From: Meconema thalassinum
Lineage: Eukaryota; Arthropoda; Insecta; Orthoptera; Tettigoniidae
Length of the DNA: 64,000 nucleotides
Direction: 5' to 3'
NCBI GenBank assembly: GCA_946902985.2
Contig: OX336389.2
Location: 278,983,527 to 279,047,526 of the forward strand
The translations under genes were made by a program, and so were the position numbers. This document shows, one piece after another, positions 30,598 through 41,827 of the stretch; position 1 is the first letter of the stretch, and each line of letters opens with the position of its first letter. The notes below the pieces were generated by a model, which saw only the letters and a program-made list of their open reading frames with translations, had not been told where the DNA came from and ran no database searches.

Positions 30598-32741
30598 GAA
30601 TCTGTGTGAGAAGCGCACAGCGAATAAAGCGCACATACAGGTATTTGCGAAGAAAGCGCACAAGGGCCAATGTGACAGTTTAGGGTAGGGGTTACGTTAC
30701 CAGGAATTGAATACTTGGAGCTGGTTGGAGGTGAGTCATCACGCAATACAATAGCTCAGGTTCATTCCTCCCGAGCAGCCGCCCCACCTCACCGACCCCT
30801 TCTTTGTCATTCCTGTTCTGATGGTCCTTAAAGTCACTTCGTAAGCAGCAATAATCTGTTTTAGTGTTTTAAACTTACTTGTGTTAAAGTTATTTTACTA
30901 GTATACCTAGTGTTTTGAACGTTTTCTTTCTTTTTAGTATTTATACATGGTTTAGTTATATTATGGAAGTCTTAACTACTAACAAGGGTAAGCCTGCAGC
31001 ACATTATAACGGATACGCATATAGGGAGTTTAGGAAGAATATAGATGGGTTAATAGTTTGGCGATGTCAGAAGGAAAGGTCAAGTAGGTGCCGTGGAATG
31101 TTAAAAAGTAAAAATGGCGAAGTTTTAGAAGTTACTGATCACTCATGTGCAGCACCGGACACAGCCAGATTGGAAGTTATGAAGAGCATCAACGTTGCAA
31201 AGAAGAGAGCCCGTGAAGAAGACACGTCCATTTCAAAGATCTACAGAGAAGAACTGGGAGAACTCCACAACAAGGGCTACAATTTTGTAACAGAAATGCC
31301 GCAACAACTCACCACAAAAAGAAGTATGTACATACAGAGAAACAGTGCGCGTGGAACCCAAAAGGAGCCTAAGACTAGAGAAGAAGTAATTTTAGACGAA
31401 GAATTGCTTCAGATGAACGACGGATCAAAATTTATGTTAGTAGACGAAGGCTCAGAGGAACGGATGATCATTTTTTGTTCAGAAAAAGGAAAAGATTGCT
31501 TGAGGAACCTACAAGGCTTTTTCATGGATGGAACGTTTAAAAGTTGTAGTAAACAGTTCGGTCAAATTTACACCATCCATGCTGATTATGGAAGCTCCGA
31601 CACAGAAACTAACGTTTATCCAGTTGTGTTTGGCCTACTTCCAAACAAGAAGAAAACTACATACGTTCGTTTTTTTCGTCATGTACTGCAAGCAGTCCCA
31701 GAATGGAATCCAAGACACATCCACGTTGATTTTGAGGCGAGTGCAATAGCTGCAATTAGAGAAGTTCTGCCATCAGTTGAAATCCATGGGTGCTACTTTC
31801 ATTTGAAAAAATGTCTGTGGAGAAAAATACAAGAAATTGGACTGACATGTGAATATAGAGAAAATGAAGAAATCCGACTGTCCACTCAAATGTGTGCTGC
31901 ATTAGCCTTCTTGAAAACTGAAGATGTCCAAGATGGCTGGGTCGAAATTCACTCACAGGCTCTTGAAAACCCGAAATTAACTCGCTTCTTCGACTACTTC
32001 GTCGAACAGTGGCTGCATAATGACGAAATTCCTATTGAATTGTGGAATTGCTATGCTAGGCGACACAGGACTACGAACGCGGTGGAAGGTTGGCACAACA
32101 AAATCAACAATCTTCTTGGACGACCCAACCCCAAAATCAGAGATGTCATACTTTGTTTCAAGAGTGAAGCGGAGGAATCTTCTTGTATGTACATGAGGAT
32201 AGAACTGAATTTAGCTGGGAAAAAGAGGAAGAAAACTTACATCGAGTTGGATAAGAAACTGGAAAGAACTGTGAAGAAGTATGAAGAAAATGGTGACATC
32301 ACAGCGTGTTTAAAGACAGTTTCATATCTACAAAAACTTGGCTAGACCTTCTTTCTAGAAGAAAAGCAAGACCCGAAAAGAATGTAAATAGTAAACAGTT
32401 AATATTGACGAAGCTACATTCATGCTGATTTAAAGCAAGCCTAAGTATACTTTAAAACTGTAAATATATTTAAAAAGTTAACATTGACGAAGCTATACTC
32501 AAGCTGATTTTAAACACGCCTAAATGATTAAAAATATTTAGTAATTAATCATTTAGCCAGTCCACAGCCTGGATAAAGTGTGATGGGAATCAGAAACTAA
32601 TTAATTCAACTTTTATTTTCTGTGTAACACTCCTTATTTCTAAGAAGATAGGGGCGGGATTCCTTCTGTAACTCCAAAAGGGTTGACTGTGCGCTTTCTT
32701 CGCAGTGCGCTTTTCTCGCAGTGCGCTTTTTTCGCGACACC
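30598..32741 (+). mobile_element. Mutator-like element (MULE), apparently complete
   Basis: A 2144-bp element flanked by perfect 9-bp duplications GTTGTAAGC (30589-30597 and 32742-32750), the length typical of MULEs. The ends carry inverted, repeated GCGAAGAAAGCGCAC-type blocks: three on the left (30610-30662) and three on the right (32690-32730). One intact frame fills the interior with an ATG at 30963. It is the only complete autonomous-looking DNA transposon in the window. Confidence 0.93.
30963..32345 (+). CDS. MULE transposase with FLYWCH-type zinc finger
   Basis: Predicted 460-residue protein that would cut and move its own element in the nucleus. Residues 5-66 form a FLYWCH-like zinc finger (W33, C35, C43, H60, C62) probably binding the terminal repeats. 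Residues about 185-295 are the MULE catalytic domain: D189 in FFMDGTF, D256 in HIHVDFEAS, a CYFH motif at 277-280, and E375 in TTNAVEGWHNK, in line with the DDE triad of this superfamily. The C-terminus is lysine-rich and probably helical. I chose the ATG at 30963; the frame also extends 48 bases upstream without an ATG. There is no stop or frameshift, unlike every other transposon frame here. A domesticated host gene is the alternative, but the terminal repeats and 9-bp duplication favour a live or recently live transposon. Confidence 0.93.
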   Translation: MEVLTTNKGKPAAHYNGYAYREFRKNIDGLIVWRCQKERSSRCRGMLKSKNGEVLEVTDHSCAAPDTARLEVMKSINVAKKRAREEDTSISKIYREELGELHNKGYNFVTEMPQQLTTKRSMYIQRNSARGTQKEPKTREEVILDEELLQMNDGSKFMLVDEGSEERMIIFCSEKGKDCLRNLQGFFMDGTFKSCSKQFGQIYTIHADYGSSDTETNVYPVVFGLLPNKKKTTYVRFFRHVLQAVPEWNPRHIHVDFEASAIAAIREVLPSVEIHGCYFHLKKCLWRKIQEIGLTCEYRENEEIRLSTQMCAALAFLKTEDVQDGWVEIHSQALENPKLTRFFDYFVEQWLHNDEIPIELWNCYARRHRTTNAVEGWHNKINNLLGRPNPKIRDVILCFKSEAEESSCMYMRIELNLAGKKRKKTYIELDKKLERTVKKYEENGDITACLKTVSYLQKLG

Positions 32742-32765
32742 GTTGTAAGCAACCTTCAAACCACT

Positions 32766-32833
32766 TCTTCGTAATTACACGGGGCTAAATGAATACGATG
32801 CCCACGACTCTCAAATAAGACAACAACAAACAA
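32766..32833 (+). mobile_element. SINE-1 3'-end fragment
   Basis: ATTACACGGGGCTAAATG and CGATGCCCACGACTCTC match the terminal part of SINE-1. Confidence 0.55.
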
Positions 32834-32846
32834 TTGTTAGATGAGG

Positions 32847-32965
32847 CGTTCTCAGCTTGGTCCTTGCGAGCACCACGGTGCTCTTTGAATGAAATATGGT
32901 GATCTCGTCATACGAGCCAAAAATTGCTCGTGAGCACCAGCTCCTCTGAGATCCTTTCTTGAATT
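32847..32965. mobile_element. Short MITE-like copy of the 64-bp satellite unit
   Basis: GTTCTCAGCTTGGTCC at left and CTCCTCTGAGATCC at right are imperfect inverted ends. Between them are GCGAGCACCACGGTGCTCTT, then ATGGTGATCTCGTCATACGA, then GCTCGTGAGCACC: about one and a half monomers of the 52.56-54.15 kb satellite. It probably represents the dispersed parent from which the satellite grew. Confidence 0.6.
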
Positions 32966-33770
32966 TAAATTCTGTTGCACGAACCGGAATAATAGTGTTT
33001 CCATTACAAATTTTTATCATTTTAAATGATTATGTCGACTTCGCTGGGGTCTGGCGTTACGTTACGGTGACGGAACGAAATGTACCGAGAATGCACTGAG
33101 GTGTGTGACGTCATAGTACTGCTTGAGCTTCCTCCTTTCCCCGCGCGCTCCGGTGAGCGTGACGTCAACCAGTCAGCTACCTCCTTTGACCTTGGTTTGC
33201 ACTTGTTTATTTTTTTATTTTTATTTATTTTTGCTAACGGACTTTGAGTTCACGCAGCATTTGTAGCATTTGTAGCATTTAAAATTATATAAAGTCTAGT
33301 CTTTCAGACTGACTCTCAGTGTTTTGACAATCAGAAATTGTATAATTTTGTGAAATAGTATATTTTAATCTACAGTAAAAATAATTGGACATCCAAGTTT
33401 TATGAGTAACATGGAAGATGCTGATTGGACTCGACTGTCCACACGTAAATGTATCTTATCTTCATGAGTCATGCATACTGTTGATACATTCCTGGTGAGT
33501 GGAGAATCCCAAGCTTTTTAAGACTTCAGAGAGAAGGAGAGATAGGGATAGGAAAGAGCGGCCCATGCGTGTTGTTGTGTTATTATTATTATTGACAGCA
33601 CGCCCGTTTGGAACAAACTCCCAGTGAATCACTCCTTTAAAATTCCTCCAGACACACATCATTTTGGGGCCAAACCGATCCTTTTTTACGTTGACTTTGG
33701 CAGGTTGGCGGAGACTGAGCCACTGTCTCCAGGCGTCAGCATTGCGGCAATAGACCTATTTTCATCACAT
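32966..33770. other. Unassigned region with promoter-like segment
   Basis: TGACGTCA-type sites at 33098-33105 and 33160-33167 and a TATATAAAG box at 33286-33294 precede an AT-rich leader. This could be the promoter of a degraded element, possibly hAT or an LTR. No coding domain follows. Confidence 0.35.
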
Positions 33771-33775
33771 GTGAC

Positions 33776-34018
33776 ACCGACAGCAGTGGCTACGCTCGCT
33801 AAAGCGTAGCGTTAGATCATGGGGCCAAGCTCTCTGCTGACTCAGTAGACGCGTGTGTTCGAGCCCCACTATCAGCCGTCCTTGAAATGGTTTCCCGTGG
33901 TTTCCCATTTTCAACACCAGGCAAATTCTGGGACGGTACCTTCTGACAGGCCACGGCCGCTTCCTTCCACATCCTTGCTCAGTTTCAATCATCTTCATCC
34001 ATTCCATCTCTCATCCCG
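33776..34018 (+). mobile_element. SINE-2, 3' truncated at a Tc1 junction
   Basis: Head ACCGACAGCAGTGGC to CATCTCTCATCCCG, then an abrupt change to Tc1 transposase sequence at about 34019. No target duplication can be read. Confidence 0.8.
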
Positions 34019-34950
34019 CGCCGTGGTCTTCAACGATGAAAGCAGATTCTGCCTGCACGCATGTGATGGTCGTTGGCGCGTTCGACGTACAGTAAATACG
34101 TACAGGCTAGAGTTTTGTTCGCTAAATCGCGACATCGCGAACGAAACTCAATTTGTCGTGGTATATCTATTTGAATAGCTGCCTGTGATAGGCTAGTTAA
34201 AGTTATTTTCCTTCTGACCGCCAGATAACTCCAGGATAACACTGAAACGTCAAGTCGGAAGTAATGATGGCTTTACTATAGACCTGGTGAGCGCTGTCTC
34301 GTAGAGTGCATTCGTCCAAGACACACCGGCCCCACCCCAGGTCTTGTGGTCTGTGGTGCGATAAGCTACAACTCTCGTCCACCTCTGGTATTTGTGGAGG
34401 GAACGCTAACGAGCGCTCGGTACGTGCAGGATGTTGTTAGACCCGTTCCCTTGCCGTTCTTGCAACAGGAAGGAGATGTAATGTTCCAACATGATAATGC
34501 TCGCCCACACACTGCCCGTGCAACGCAACGTGCACTGCAAGACGTGCAGCAACTTCCCTGGCCAGCACGATCACCAGCCTTGTCGCTAATCGAGCAAGTG
34601 TGAGTCATGGTGGGCCGACAAATGATTCGTGCGACTCGTCCACCCACAACTCTTACAGAACTGTGTGAACAGGTCAAGCAGGCGTGGAATAACGTACCCC
34701 AAGACAGTATTCGCCAATTGCGTGATCGACTGGATGCAAGAGTCAGTGCCTACTGTACCGCCCGTGGAGGCTACACCTCGTACTAAGATAGGTGTTTCAG
34801 CATGGGTCGATACCTGGTATCTCTGAACCGCTTGACCTATTGATCTGTATATTTAATCACTTCATGTACTCCTTATGCACTGTTGCCAGTATAAATCTTG
34901 AGTAAATTGGTAACCTCTAAAAGGATGACCTATTTTTTTTTCGGCAGTGT
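34019..34950 (+). pseudogene. Tc1-type transposase (DD34E), 5' truncated, with MITE inside
   Basis: The plus frame starts VVFNDESRFCLHACDGRW (first catalytic D). It is interrupted by the MITE at 34089-34280, then resumes RPGERCLVECI and continues with VMFQHDNARPHTARATQRAL (second D) and PALSLIEQV (E, 34 residues later), then LTELCEQVKQAWNNVPQDSI. A TGA after EQV breaks the frame. The right end TTCGGCAGTG meets TA at 34950. The N-terminal DNA-binding part is missing. It would have catalysed cut-and-paste transposition into TA. Confidence 0.9.
34089..34280 (-). mobile_element. MITE copy in the Tc1 transposase
   Basis: CTAGAGTTTTGTTCGCTAAA ... ACTGAAACGTCAAGTCGGAA ... CTTTACTATA matches 11784-12008. 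The left end is shorter and includes TACAGTA at 34089-34095. Removing it restores the transposase frame across GTTCGACGTA / GACCTGGTG, consistent with TA insertion. Confidence 0.82.
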
Positions 34951-34951
34951 A

Positions 34952-35396
34952 TTATCCATGGGGTTACCACTAAGCTGACGGCAGATATCCACTCTACGTT
35001 GAACCTGTTCATGAGGTACAGATCTACAGCTTCTGTTTGATTTTCAAAGTTTCTTAATCTGGCGATGTATGGTATCTTTTGATGCACTAAGTTCTTCTGA
35101 CAGCCTACGAGTACTTCTTGGCGGATTTTCTTCCAAAATTCTGCGTGTATTCTCAGTATTCAATAGTTCAGGTCTTCCAGAACGCGGTGAATCTGTAATG
35201 TTTTCTTCAGTGTTGAAGCGTTGGAAATATCGTTGTGCCACACGCTCTCTGATGACACCTTCTCCTTCCACTTCACATATTCTTTCAGCCGCGGCAGCAG
35301 TTTTGTAATCTTGTTTCCAGTAGTGCTTTAGAAGGATCCTTACTTCCATCTTTGTAGGTTCCATGTGTGATTGTGTATCAACCACTAACGACTGAT
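34952..35396 (-). pseudogene. Mariner transposase, N-terminal half
   Basis: The minus frame (35044-35385) encodes MEVRILLKHYWKQDYKTAAA, RVAQRYFQRFNTEENITD, SPRSGRPELL and RLSEELSASKDTIHRQIKKL, the two helix-turn-helix segments that bind mariner ends. After a frameshift it continues VPHE ... QRRVDICRQL and is cut at 34951 by the Tc1 right end at a TA. All catalytic residues are therefore lost. Downstream in its own sense nothing of the mariner remains. Confidence 0.88.
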
Positions 35397-37370
35397 GTTG
35401 TTGTTGTTTGAGTTTTCAGTCATTTGACTGGTATGATGCAGCCCTCTACGCCTCCCTGTCCTGAGCTAATCGTTTCATCTCCACATAGCTACCGCACCCT
35501 ACATCCGAGGCAATCTGTTTAACATATTCTAACCTTGGTCTACCCCTTCAGTTTTTGTCCTCGACCCTTCCTTCCATAACTAAGCTTGATTTTCCTGGGT
35601 TTCTTAGTATGTGTCCCACCAACCTATCTCTTATCTTCATTAGCAGTAGCCTAAACATCTCTCCTCTCCCACTCGTCTTAATACCTCTTCATTTGTAACC
35701 CTATCTACCCATCTGATCTTCATCATTCTCCTGTAACACCGCATTTCAAACGCTTCAATTCTCCTCTCTTCTCTTGCACCAATAGTCCAAGTTTCACTTC
35801 CATCGAGTGCCACGCTCCAGACAAAGGCTTTCAAATATGAATTTCTAATACCTAAATCTATATTCGTTGTCAACAGATTCATTTTCTGTAGAAATGCTTT
35901 TCTTGCATGACCCAACCTACTTTTTATATCCTCTTTGCTTCGTCCATCACCAGTTGTTTTGCTTCCTAAGTAACAGAAGTCTCCTACTTCCTTTAGCTTT
36001 TCACCTGCCATTTTGATGTTCATAGAGGTTTCTGATTTATTTCGGTTGCATTCCAATATTTTTGTTTTACATTTATTAATTTTCATCAAGAATTCTTTCC
36101 TCGAGGTGGAGTCCATACCATTCAAAAACTCATTCAAATCCTCTGGTGTGTTGGCCAAGATGACGATCTCCAGCAAATCTCAAAGTTGGAATTATTTCTC
36201 ATTGAATCTTCACTCCCACTTTAAATTGTTCTCCAATTTCCTTCATTGCTTGTTCAATGTATAGATTGAACAGTATGGGTGACAAGTTGCAGCCTTGCCT
36301 TACACCTTTCTGAATACCAGCTTCTCTCTCATGTCCATCAGCTCGAACGACTGCTCTCTGGTTTCTGTATAGATTGTAGATCACCCTCCTTTCCCTGTAC
36401 TTTATTCAAATCGTTTTCAAATTGCCAAATAATTTAGCCCAATCAATGTTATAAAAAGTATTTTCTAAGTCTACAAATGCCTTGAACGTTCTCTTATCTT
36501 TCCTTATTCTACCTTCCAAAATCAGCCTAAGACTTAGTACAGCTTCCGTTGTTCCTACATGTCTCCTGAAACCAAACTGATCTTCACCCAACTCCGTTTC
36601 TGTCTGGCTTTCCAGCCTCTTGTAAATTAGCCTAGACAGGATTTTTGAAGCACGAGTAATCAAGCTGATTGTACGGTAATTTTCACTGCTGTCAGCTCCT
36701 ACTTTCTTCGGTATAGAGATGATAACATTCTTCTTGAAGTCAGAGGTTACCTCACCTGTCTCATAAATCCTACACACCAAGTGAAATAACCGGATCAGAC
36801 CATCATTTCTTATGCAGCGTAGCAACTCAATCGGTATATCATCTATGCCTGGAGCTTTGTTCACGCTTAAGTCTTCCAATGCTCTGTCAAATTCTGATCT
36901 CAATATTAAATCTCCTTTCGCATCCTCATCAATTTCCTCTTCCCTTTCCATTACATGAATCTCAATCTCCTTTCCCTTTTACAAACACTCTATGTAAGCT
37001 TTCCATCTCTCAACCCCTTCTTCCCTATCTGTTAAGAGACTTTCCATCTGTGTCCTTAACATTACAGCACTTATTAGTCTTCTTTTCCCCTAAACTATTC
37101 TTAATCCTTCGATAAGCTGTGTCTACTTTTCCTAATTTCAGACAATTTTCTATACCTGCACATTTCTCTTTCAACCATATTCTTTCGTTTCCTTGCACTT
37201 CTTATTAACCTCAATTCTCAGATGTCTGTATTCTGCTTTCCCCTTTTCATCTCTTACACTCTTGTGTTTCCGACTTTCATCCATTAATTCTAGTACATCC
37301 TGCGTGATGCACGGTTTTCTACACACTCTTTCTTTTCTACCAATGTTTTCTTCTGCGGATTTTGTTATTT
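35397..37370 (-). mobile_element. RTE-type LINE copy 2, decayed
   Basis: Homologous to 15385-17335 over its length. Frame pieces: 36406-36951 (NKAPGIDDIPIELLRCI, FGFRRHVGTTEAVLSLRLIL), 36199-36384 (QKGVRQGCNLSPILFNLYI), 35640-36176 (FCYLGSKTTGDGRSKEDI, FVWSVALDGSETWTIGA). Motif C is disrupted near 36165 by deletion. The endonuclease is absent and the 5' end lies near 37368. The 3' end abuts the mariner fragment. Confidence 0.9.
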
Positions 37371-37725
37371 ATGACAGATACATTGTCGCAATATACACAA
37401 TTCTATTCATGGCCTCCTGTAAATAGCATTGACGAACCAAAGAAACCAATTAGATCTTATATAACACCAAACTTTAAAAAAATGAAATTACTTATGAGAC
37501 ATCTGAATATGATTTCATTCGATTCAATGGTGCTCGGGTACTTGGTATGGCTTGAGGGTGGCGCTATCAGTCTCAAGGGGGTTGAGAACGCCTGTGTTAG
37601 AAGAACAGTCCCAACCATCACCTTATTAGGAAATAAGGAAGTGTGTAAAAGCAGGCACGCAAAATGGAAAGTTTCATTAATTATAATGCATTGCTAGTTA
37701 CCAACATTCTCAGAGATGGTTGGTT
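37371..37725. other. Unassigned stretch
   Basis: No gene or repeat recognised. Confidence 0.4.
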
Positions 37726-37729
37726 GGTT

Positions 37730-37860
37730 CCTCAGTTTAGGGGCTGCCTCAACGTGGTCATGTAGCCCCGTGTACTTTGGGTGTGTGTAGAATCTGTCTG
37801 ATAACCGGTGTTAATTGTGATGACTGTATTAGTGTGTGTTATCTGTTTTTAAATTCAATT
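37730..37860 (-). mobile_element. SINE-1 3'-end fragment
   Basis: GGGGCTGCCTCAACGTGGTC, AGAATCTGTCTGATAACCGG and GTGATGACTGTATTAG match the SINE-1 3' end. Confidence 0.65.
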
Positions 37861-38775
37861 AAGGACTGCAGACTATCAATTTTTCAAATACTTCCTACGT
37901 TTGCCGCCAAACGCCACCGTCAACGACTACTTGTTCAGAACTTAGCTACTAGACGCCACCGCAGTCGGCTCTTGGCATCGAACGTACGAACCTAAGAGCG
38001 TTGTTTACATTCTTAACCTATATCATTTAGCTTCACCCAGGTGTAATTAGTGGAAGGTTCTTTAACATGCCATAAATCTATGACATGGAACCGCCGGCTT
38101 TACTTCCCCTCCGAAGGAAGGCATACTGAGGGATTTTTAACACTCTTAAAAATCCGACGACTTCGTCTGTGCAAGTTCAGAATTTTCTACGGGCCTATAC
38201 CATAAATAACATCCATGGAGGACATTTTTCTAACACTTTGAATATCATGTAGGTCTAGGGTGTATTTCGTTCTTTCGCACTTACCAACTAAGGGTAGATG
38301 AATGAAATACTCAGCTTGAAATGGAAACGGAAATTGTCGGCAGTGTCCAAGGAAGCATACTTCCTCTGAAGACACAGCTGCGTGCAGGTTAGTCTTTGAA
38401 GACGTTGAGCGTCGCTGGCTTCCACGGGGATGTGAATCTGCGCGTGCGTGAGTTAATTACCCCCACACACCTGCATTCATTGACATGGTCGTTAGCTGAA
38501 ATCTCTCCGCCTTGATGTGCATCCAATGGAAACATAATATCTCTTCAGGGACTTTCCTGTAAGATTCATCCTTCTTTCAGGCAGTGTTCCTTCTATAGCA
38601 AGTTGAACAAGAGAAAATAACAGCAACAATTCCTTAGGTGTGTTTTACCTTAAAAAAATCATCCTTCGTAATTATTACAACGACTGGTGGTAGTGCTGTA
38701 TAGGTCATTGCCTTAAGTGCATGAATGTTTTCACCATTTTTTGTAGCTGCATTTCTCTGTCGCAGATGCAATTGT
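37861..38775. other. Unassigned stretch, possible SINE-7 piece
   Basis: TTCTTTAACATGCCATAAAT at about 38060 resembles SINE-7. The rest, including the frames, has no recognised family. Confidence 0.35.
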
Positions 38776-38777
38776 TT

Positions 38778-38862
38778 GATGATGATGATGATGATGATGA
38801 TAATTGTTGTTTTAAGGGGCCTAACATCTAGGTTATCGGCCCCTAATGGTTTGGGCGATCGT
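38778..38862 (-). mobile_element. Retroposon 3' tail with (GAT)n
   Basis: GAT repeats at 38778-38802, then TTGTTTTAAGGGGCCTAAC and GGTTATCGGCCCCTAATGG: the inverse of the tail at 30366-30490. Confidence 0.65.
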
Positions 38863-38915
38863 AAAGATAAAAATGAAATGCAAACTATAACTAAAACTAA
38901 CGACGAACTTATATA

Positions 38916-39906
38916 GGGTGAAGTAAGGTTATTTGGCGAGACAGGTAATTTGGTGATAAACTTTTAAAAGAATGCCACCACAAAACCTATTCTATTCTTG
39001 AGCTCGCCTGTTTTCTGAAGGGAGTCTTGGTTTTTTCCTTTGCTCTGGGCTCACATATAATACTTAGACCCTTCATCTTACTGAGGTATGCGACTTTGTA
39101 ACACTTAGTGGCAGTGAATTGACATGTGCTGACGTCTTAAATACAGTGTGCTGTTCAAGTGAAATTTAGTGTGTCAATATATCATTTATTTTAGTTAGTC
39201 TTTGTGTCAATCTGTTCCTAAGAAAGTGAGTTATTTTTAACAGTGGGAGAAAAGTTGGATACCACAGACATTTTCGGCACAAACCTTAAGATAATACCGA
39301 AATATTTAAGCATTTTCTACTCAGCTGATGGTAAGCCACAATATTGTTATTTTATATTTTTATATCAGATTTCGAGTCTGATTTCTTTAAATTTAAAGGA
39401 ATTAGAATTTAATAGATATTAGAGTTGTAGGTAGTGTAAATTAACAAATTTCATAATTATTTTCAGAAAATAGACTATCACCAAATTACCTTACGGTAAA
39501 ATGCCGGAAAAAAGACAACATGAAACGAAAGCCTGATATTGATGACTAGGTAATCGTGTACATGTGTGACGTGTGTTGTGAAAACTCATCATAAGACAAA
39601 AACTCCTGTGGAATGTAGTTATACAACTCTAGAAAGTAAAAACATGTTTAGACAACTGTCACCAAATTACCTTCCTACTGTCACCAAATTACATATATGT
39701 ATCACCAAATAACCTTACTCAAGTGAGTTGTATAAAATGACATAGATTTCAATAAAAAATAAATACAAGAAGACATTGATGATCAAAACCAGTAGCTAAC
39801 GGTCTGTTCTATATGATACATTGAATTTAAAGTAAATAAATTATGTATATTTATACTTAATATTGCTATAATATAAAATTATCACCAAATTACCTTACTT
39901 TACCAC
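38916..39906. mobile_element. TA-flanked DNA transposon, non-autonomous, 991 bp
   Basis: Left GGGTGAAGTAAGGTTATTTG and right CCTTACTTTACCAC form inverted repeats, flanked by TA on both sides. The motif TCACCAAATTACCTTA (or its complement) appears at least six times: twice at the left end, then near 39478, 39658, 39677, 39701 and 39881. No transposase domain is seen. TA target and internal repeats suggest a Tc1/mariner/pogo-type element; the repeated motif may be a transposase-binding site. Confidence 0.75.
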
Positions 39907-40160
39907 TAGAAGAAGAAATGGAAAACAAAAGCAGAATAAGGCACATAAAGGACAGGAGGAAAAGAAATGCCCTCAACCCTCGAAGAATGCAGATTGAGAG
40001 ACTTGAAAGGAAGGAGAGCCTTAAAGGCAGATAGGAAAATGAAAGAGGAGAGGGTCCGCCCCACAAGTAATGGATAAAAAGGGGGAAAACCGAACCCAGC
40101 TCAGGAATCCCTCGGGGTCGCCAAGTCCCGAACTCACCAGCCGTGAGCCCCTGAGGGTGT
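39907..40160 (+). repeat. Repeat H-related copy 2
   Basis: Ends with ACCCAGCTCAGGAATCCCTC, GGGGTCGCCAAGTCCCG and GTGAGCCCCTGAGGG, parallel to the end of copy 3 (CTCAGCTGGGGCCCCGTGGT, CGCCAACCCACG, GTGAGACCCTGGAGG). Confidence 0.55.
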
Positions 40161-40212
40161 AGCAATATCTAGGGTGCACCAGAAGTGGTGGGGCTACATA
40201 CACCGTGCCTCC

Positions 40213-40515
40213 TTAAGGGCCTTAAGCACATGGCAGGAGGTAAAAGGATAAGTAAAAGAAGGCTGACCCCTCACAGAAGGAGGGTATCAGGAAAGATGAG
40301 GCAAGGGCCAATTAAGGCGGGAAAGGAAGAGACTCCCGAGGCTTCGGATACCCTATTACCGTCGGGGTCGGAAGAGAACAAGAGTTGACCAAGTGAGGTC
40401 GACATGAAAGAAGACGGAGAGGAGCCCGCCACAAGTAAGTGGAAGCAATGCCGGACTCAGCTGGGGCCCCGTGGTCGCCAACCCACGTCCCACTAGATGT
40501 GAGACCCTGGAGGAG
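40213..40515 (+). repeat. Repeat H copy 3
   Basis: Matches 29060-29340 in reverse complement (GACTCCCGAGGCTTCGGATA, GAGGTCGACATGAAAGAAGA). With 39907-40160 it forms a tandem pair. Confidence 0.7.
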
Positions 40516-41487
40516 CAATTGTTTGATTCGTGAGGCATTTGGGTGGGTGTTTTTGTATTGACGAACGGTTAGTAATAGAGTATCTGGAGTATAATGTGTC
40601 CTTATGCCTTCATTTTTCATCTGTACACGTATTTATTTATTTAAATATTTATTTTAATGAATGAAAATAGACTGCCTACATCTAGAGGATTAACCACCAT
40701 CAATATTACAATGGACATAATTTTAAAAACTAATAAACCCTGTATTTCCTAAACTTCAAGAGTATTTTGTTTAATTAATATCGGTGCGGAATTTCATCCA
40801 GTTTCATGAAAATATTACAGAGATACAGTATATCTATGTCGCTTCCAAAAATCAAACTTTCGAGTAACTTTGAATATCCAACGTTTCGTATTCAGATGGT
40901 CTGAAGTAATAGGCTAAAGTGAAAAATCGGATATTTTGATACCTCAAGGTGCATAAGTTAGACACTATCCGGGAAATGATCTCGAGTAGAAAGGAGAAAC
41001 CGTAAACACTGGATTCCTCAGATGTGAATCAAAATCAACTCTTTTCGCTTTTTCTTACGATGCTGAGCATAGCCCGTTCCAGTCCTCAAAATTGAATTAA
41101 TTATTTAGCAGATCCATGAATTGAACCTCGAACCTTGGGGACAAAAGTCTAAATACTTGAAGAGATTGGCTTACTGGTACGGGGTGGTATGCACGTTCGT
41201 TGGATCCTTACTTAGCCTCATGGCATTTATGGGTGTTTGAATGCGACAACCTCGTGTCAAGAAATTATATATGAAATGCAGCCAATGGCCATAGCTGGGT
41301 ATTTTGTAATTGAACGCTCGAGGGCTCCCAACAAGTTCAATTTCAAGTAGTTCCAACTTTGGCTACCAGATGCCACTGTCTCTGACACCTAGCGGCGAAC
41401 GTTGGAACTTGATATGGCGTTTCTAACTAACCACATACAACCTACAAATTTTGCTAAATACACTACCAATTAATTCACTGGCACGCT
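40516..41487. other. Mostly unassigned; eroded SINE-1 at 41045-41165
   Basis: CCCGTTCCAGTCCTCA and GAACCTCGAACCTTGGGG are remnants of a minus-strand SINE-1. The rest is AT-rich with no features. Confidence 0.4.
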
Positions 41488-41755
41488 AATAATAATGAAA
41501 ATGAAAATCCACAGCCTGCTTCCAGTCTCCGACCGGGTCAGGTATGGAATGAATGAAGCCCCCATCTAGCGGCGAGGATATGAACTGTGCCGGCTGCCGA
41601 GGACTGACGCACTCCTCTGGGGCAATGATTAAATGAATGACAGATGAAATGAAATGATAGTGGAAAGTGTTGCTGGAATGAAATTTTTGACAGGGAAAAC
41701 TGGAGTACCCGGAGAAAAACCTGTCTGCCTCCGTTTTGTCCAGCACAGATCTCAC

Positions 41756-41758
<3 letters not shown>
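41488..41758 (-). mobile_element. SINE-3, head missing
   Basis: 3' end at 41488; body to CAGCACAGATCTCACATGG at 41758, where it meets a TAA microsatellite. The tRNA-like head is lost. Confidence 0.85.

Positions 41759-41826
<68 letters not shown>
41759..41826. repeat. (TAA)n microsatellite
   Basis: About 22 uninterrupted TAA units. It probably began as the 3' tail of the minus-strand retroposon at 41827-42005, which inserted into the SINE-3. Confidence 0.9.
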
Positions 41827-41827
<1 letters not shown>

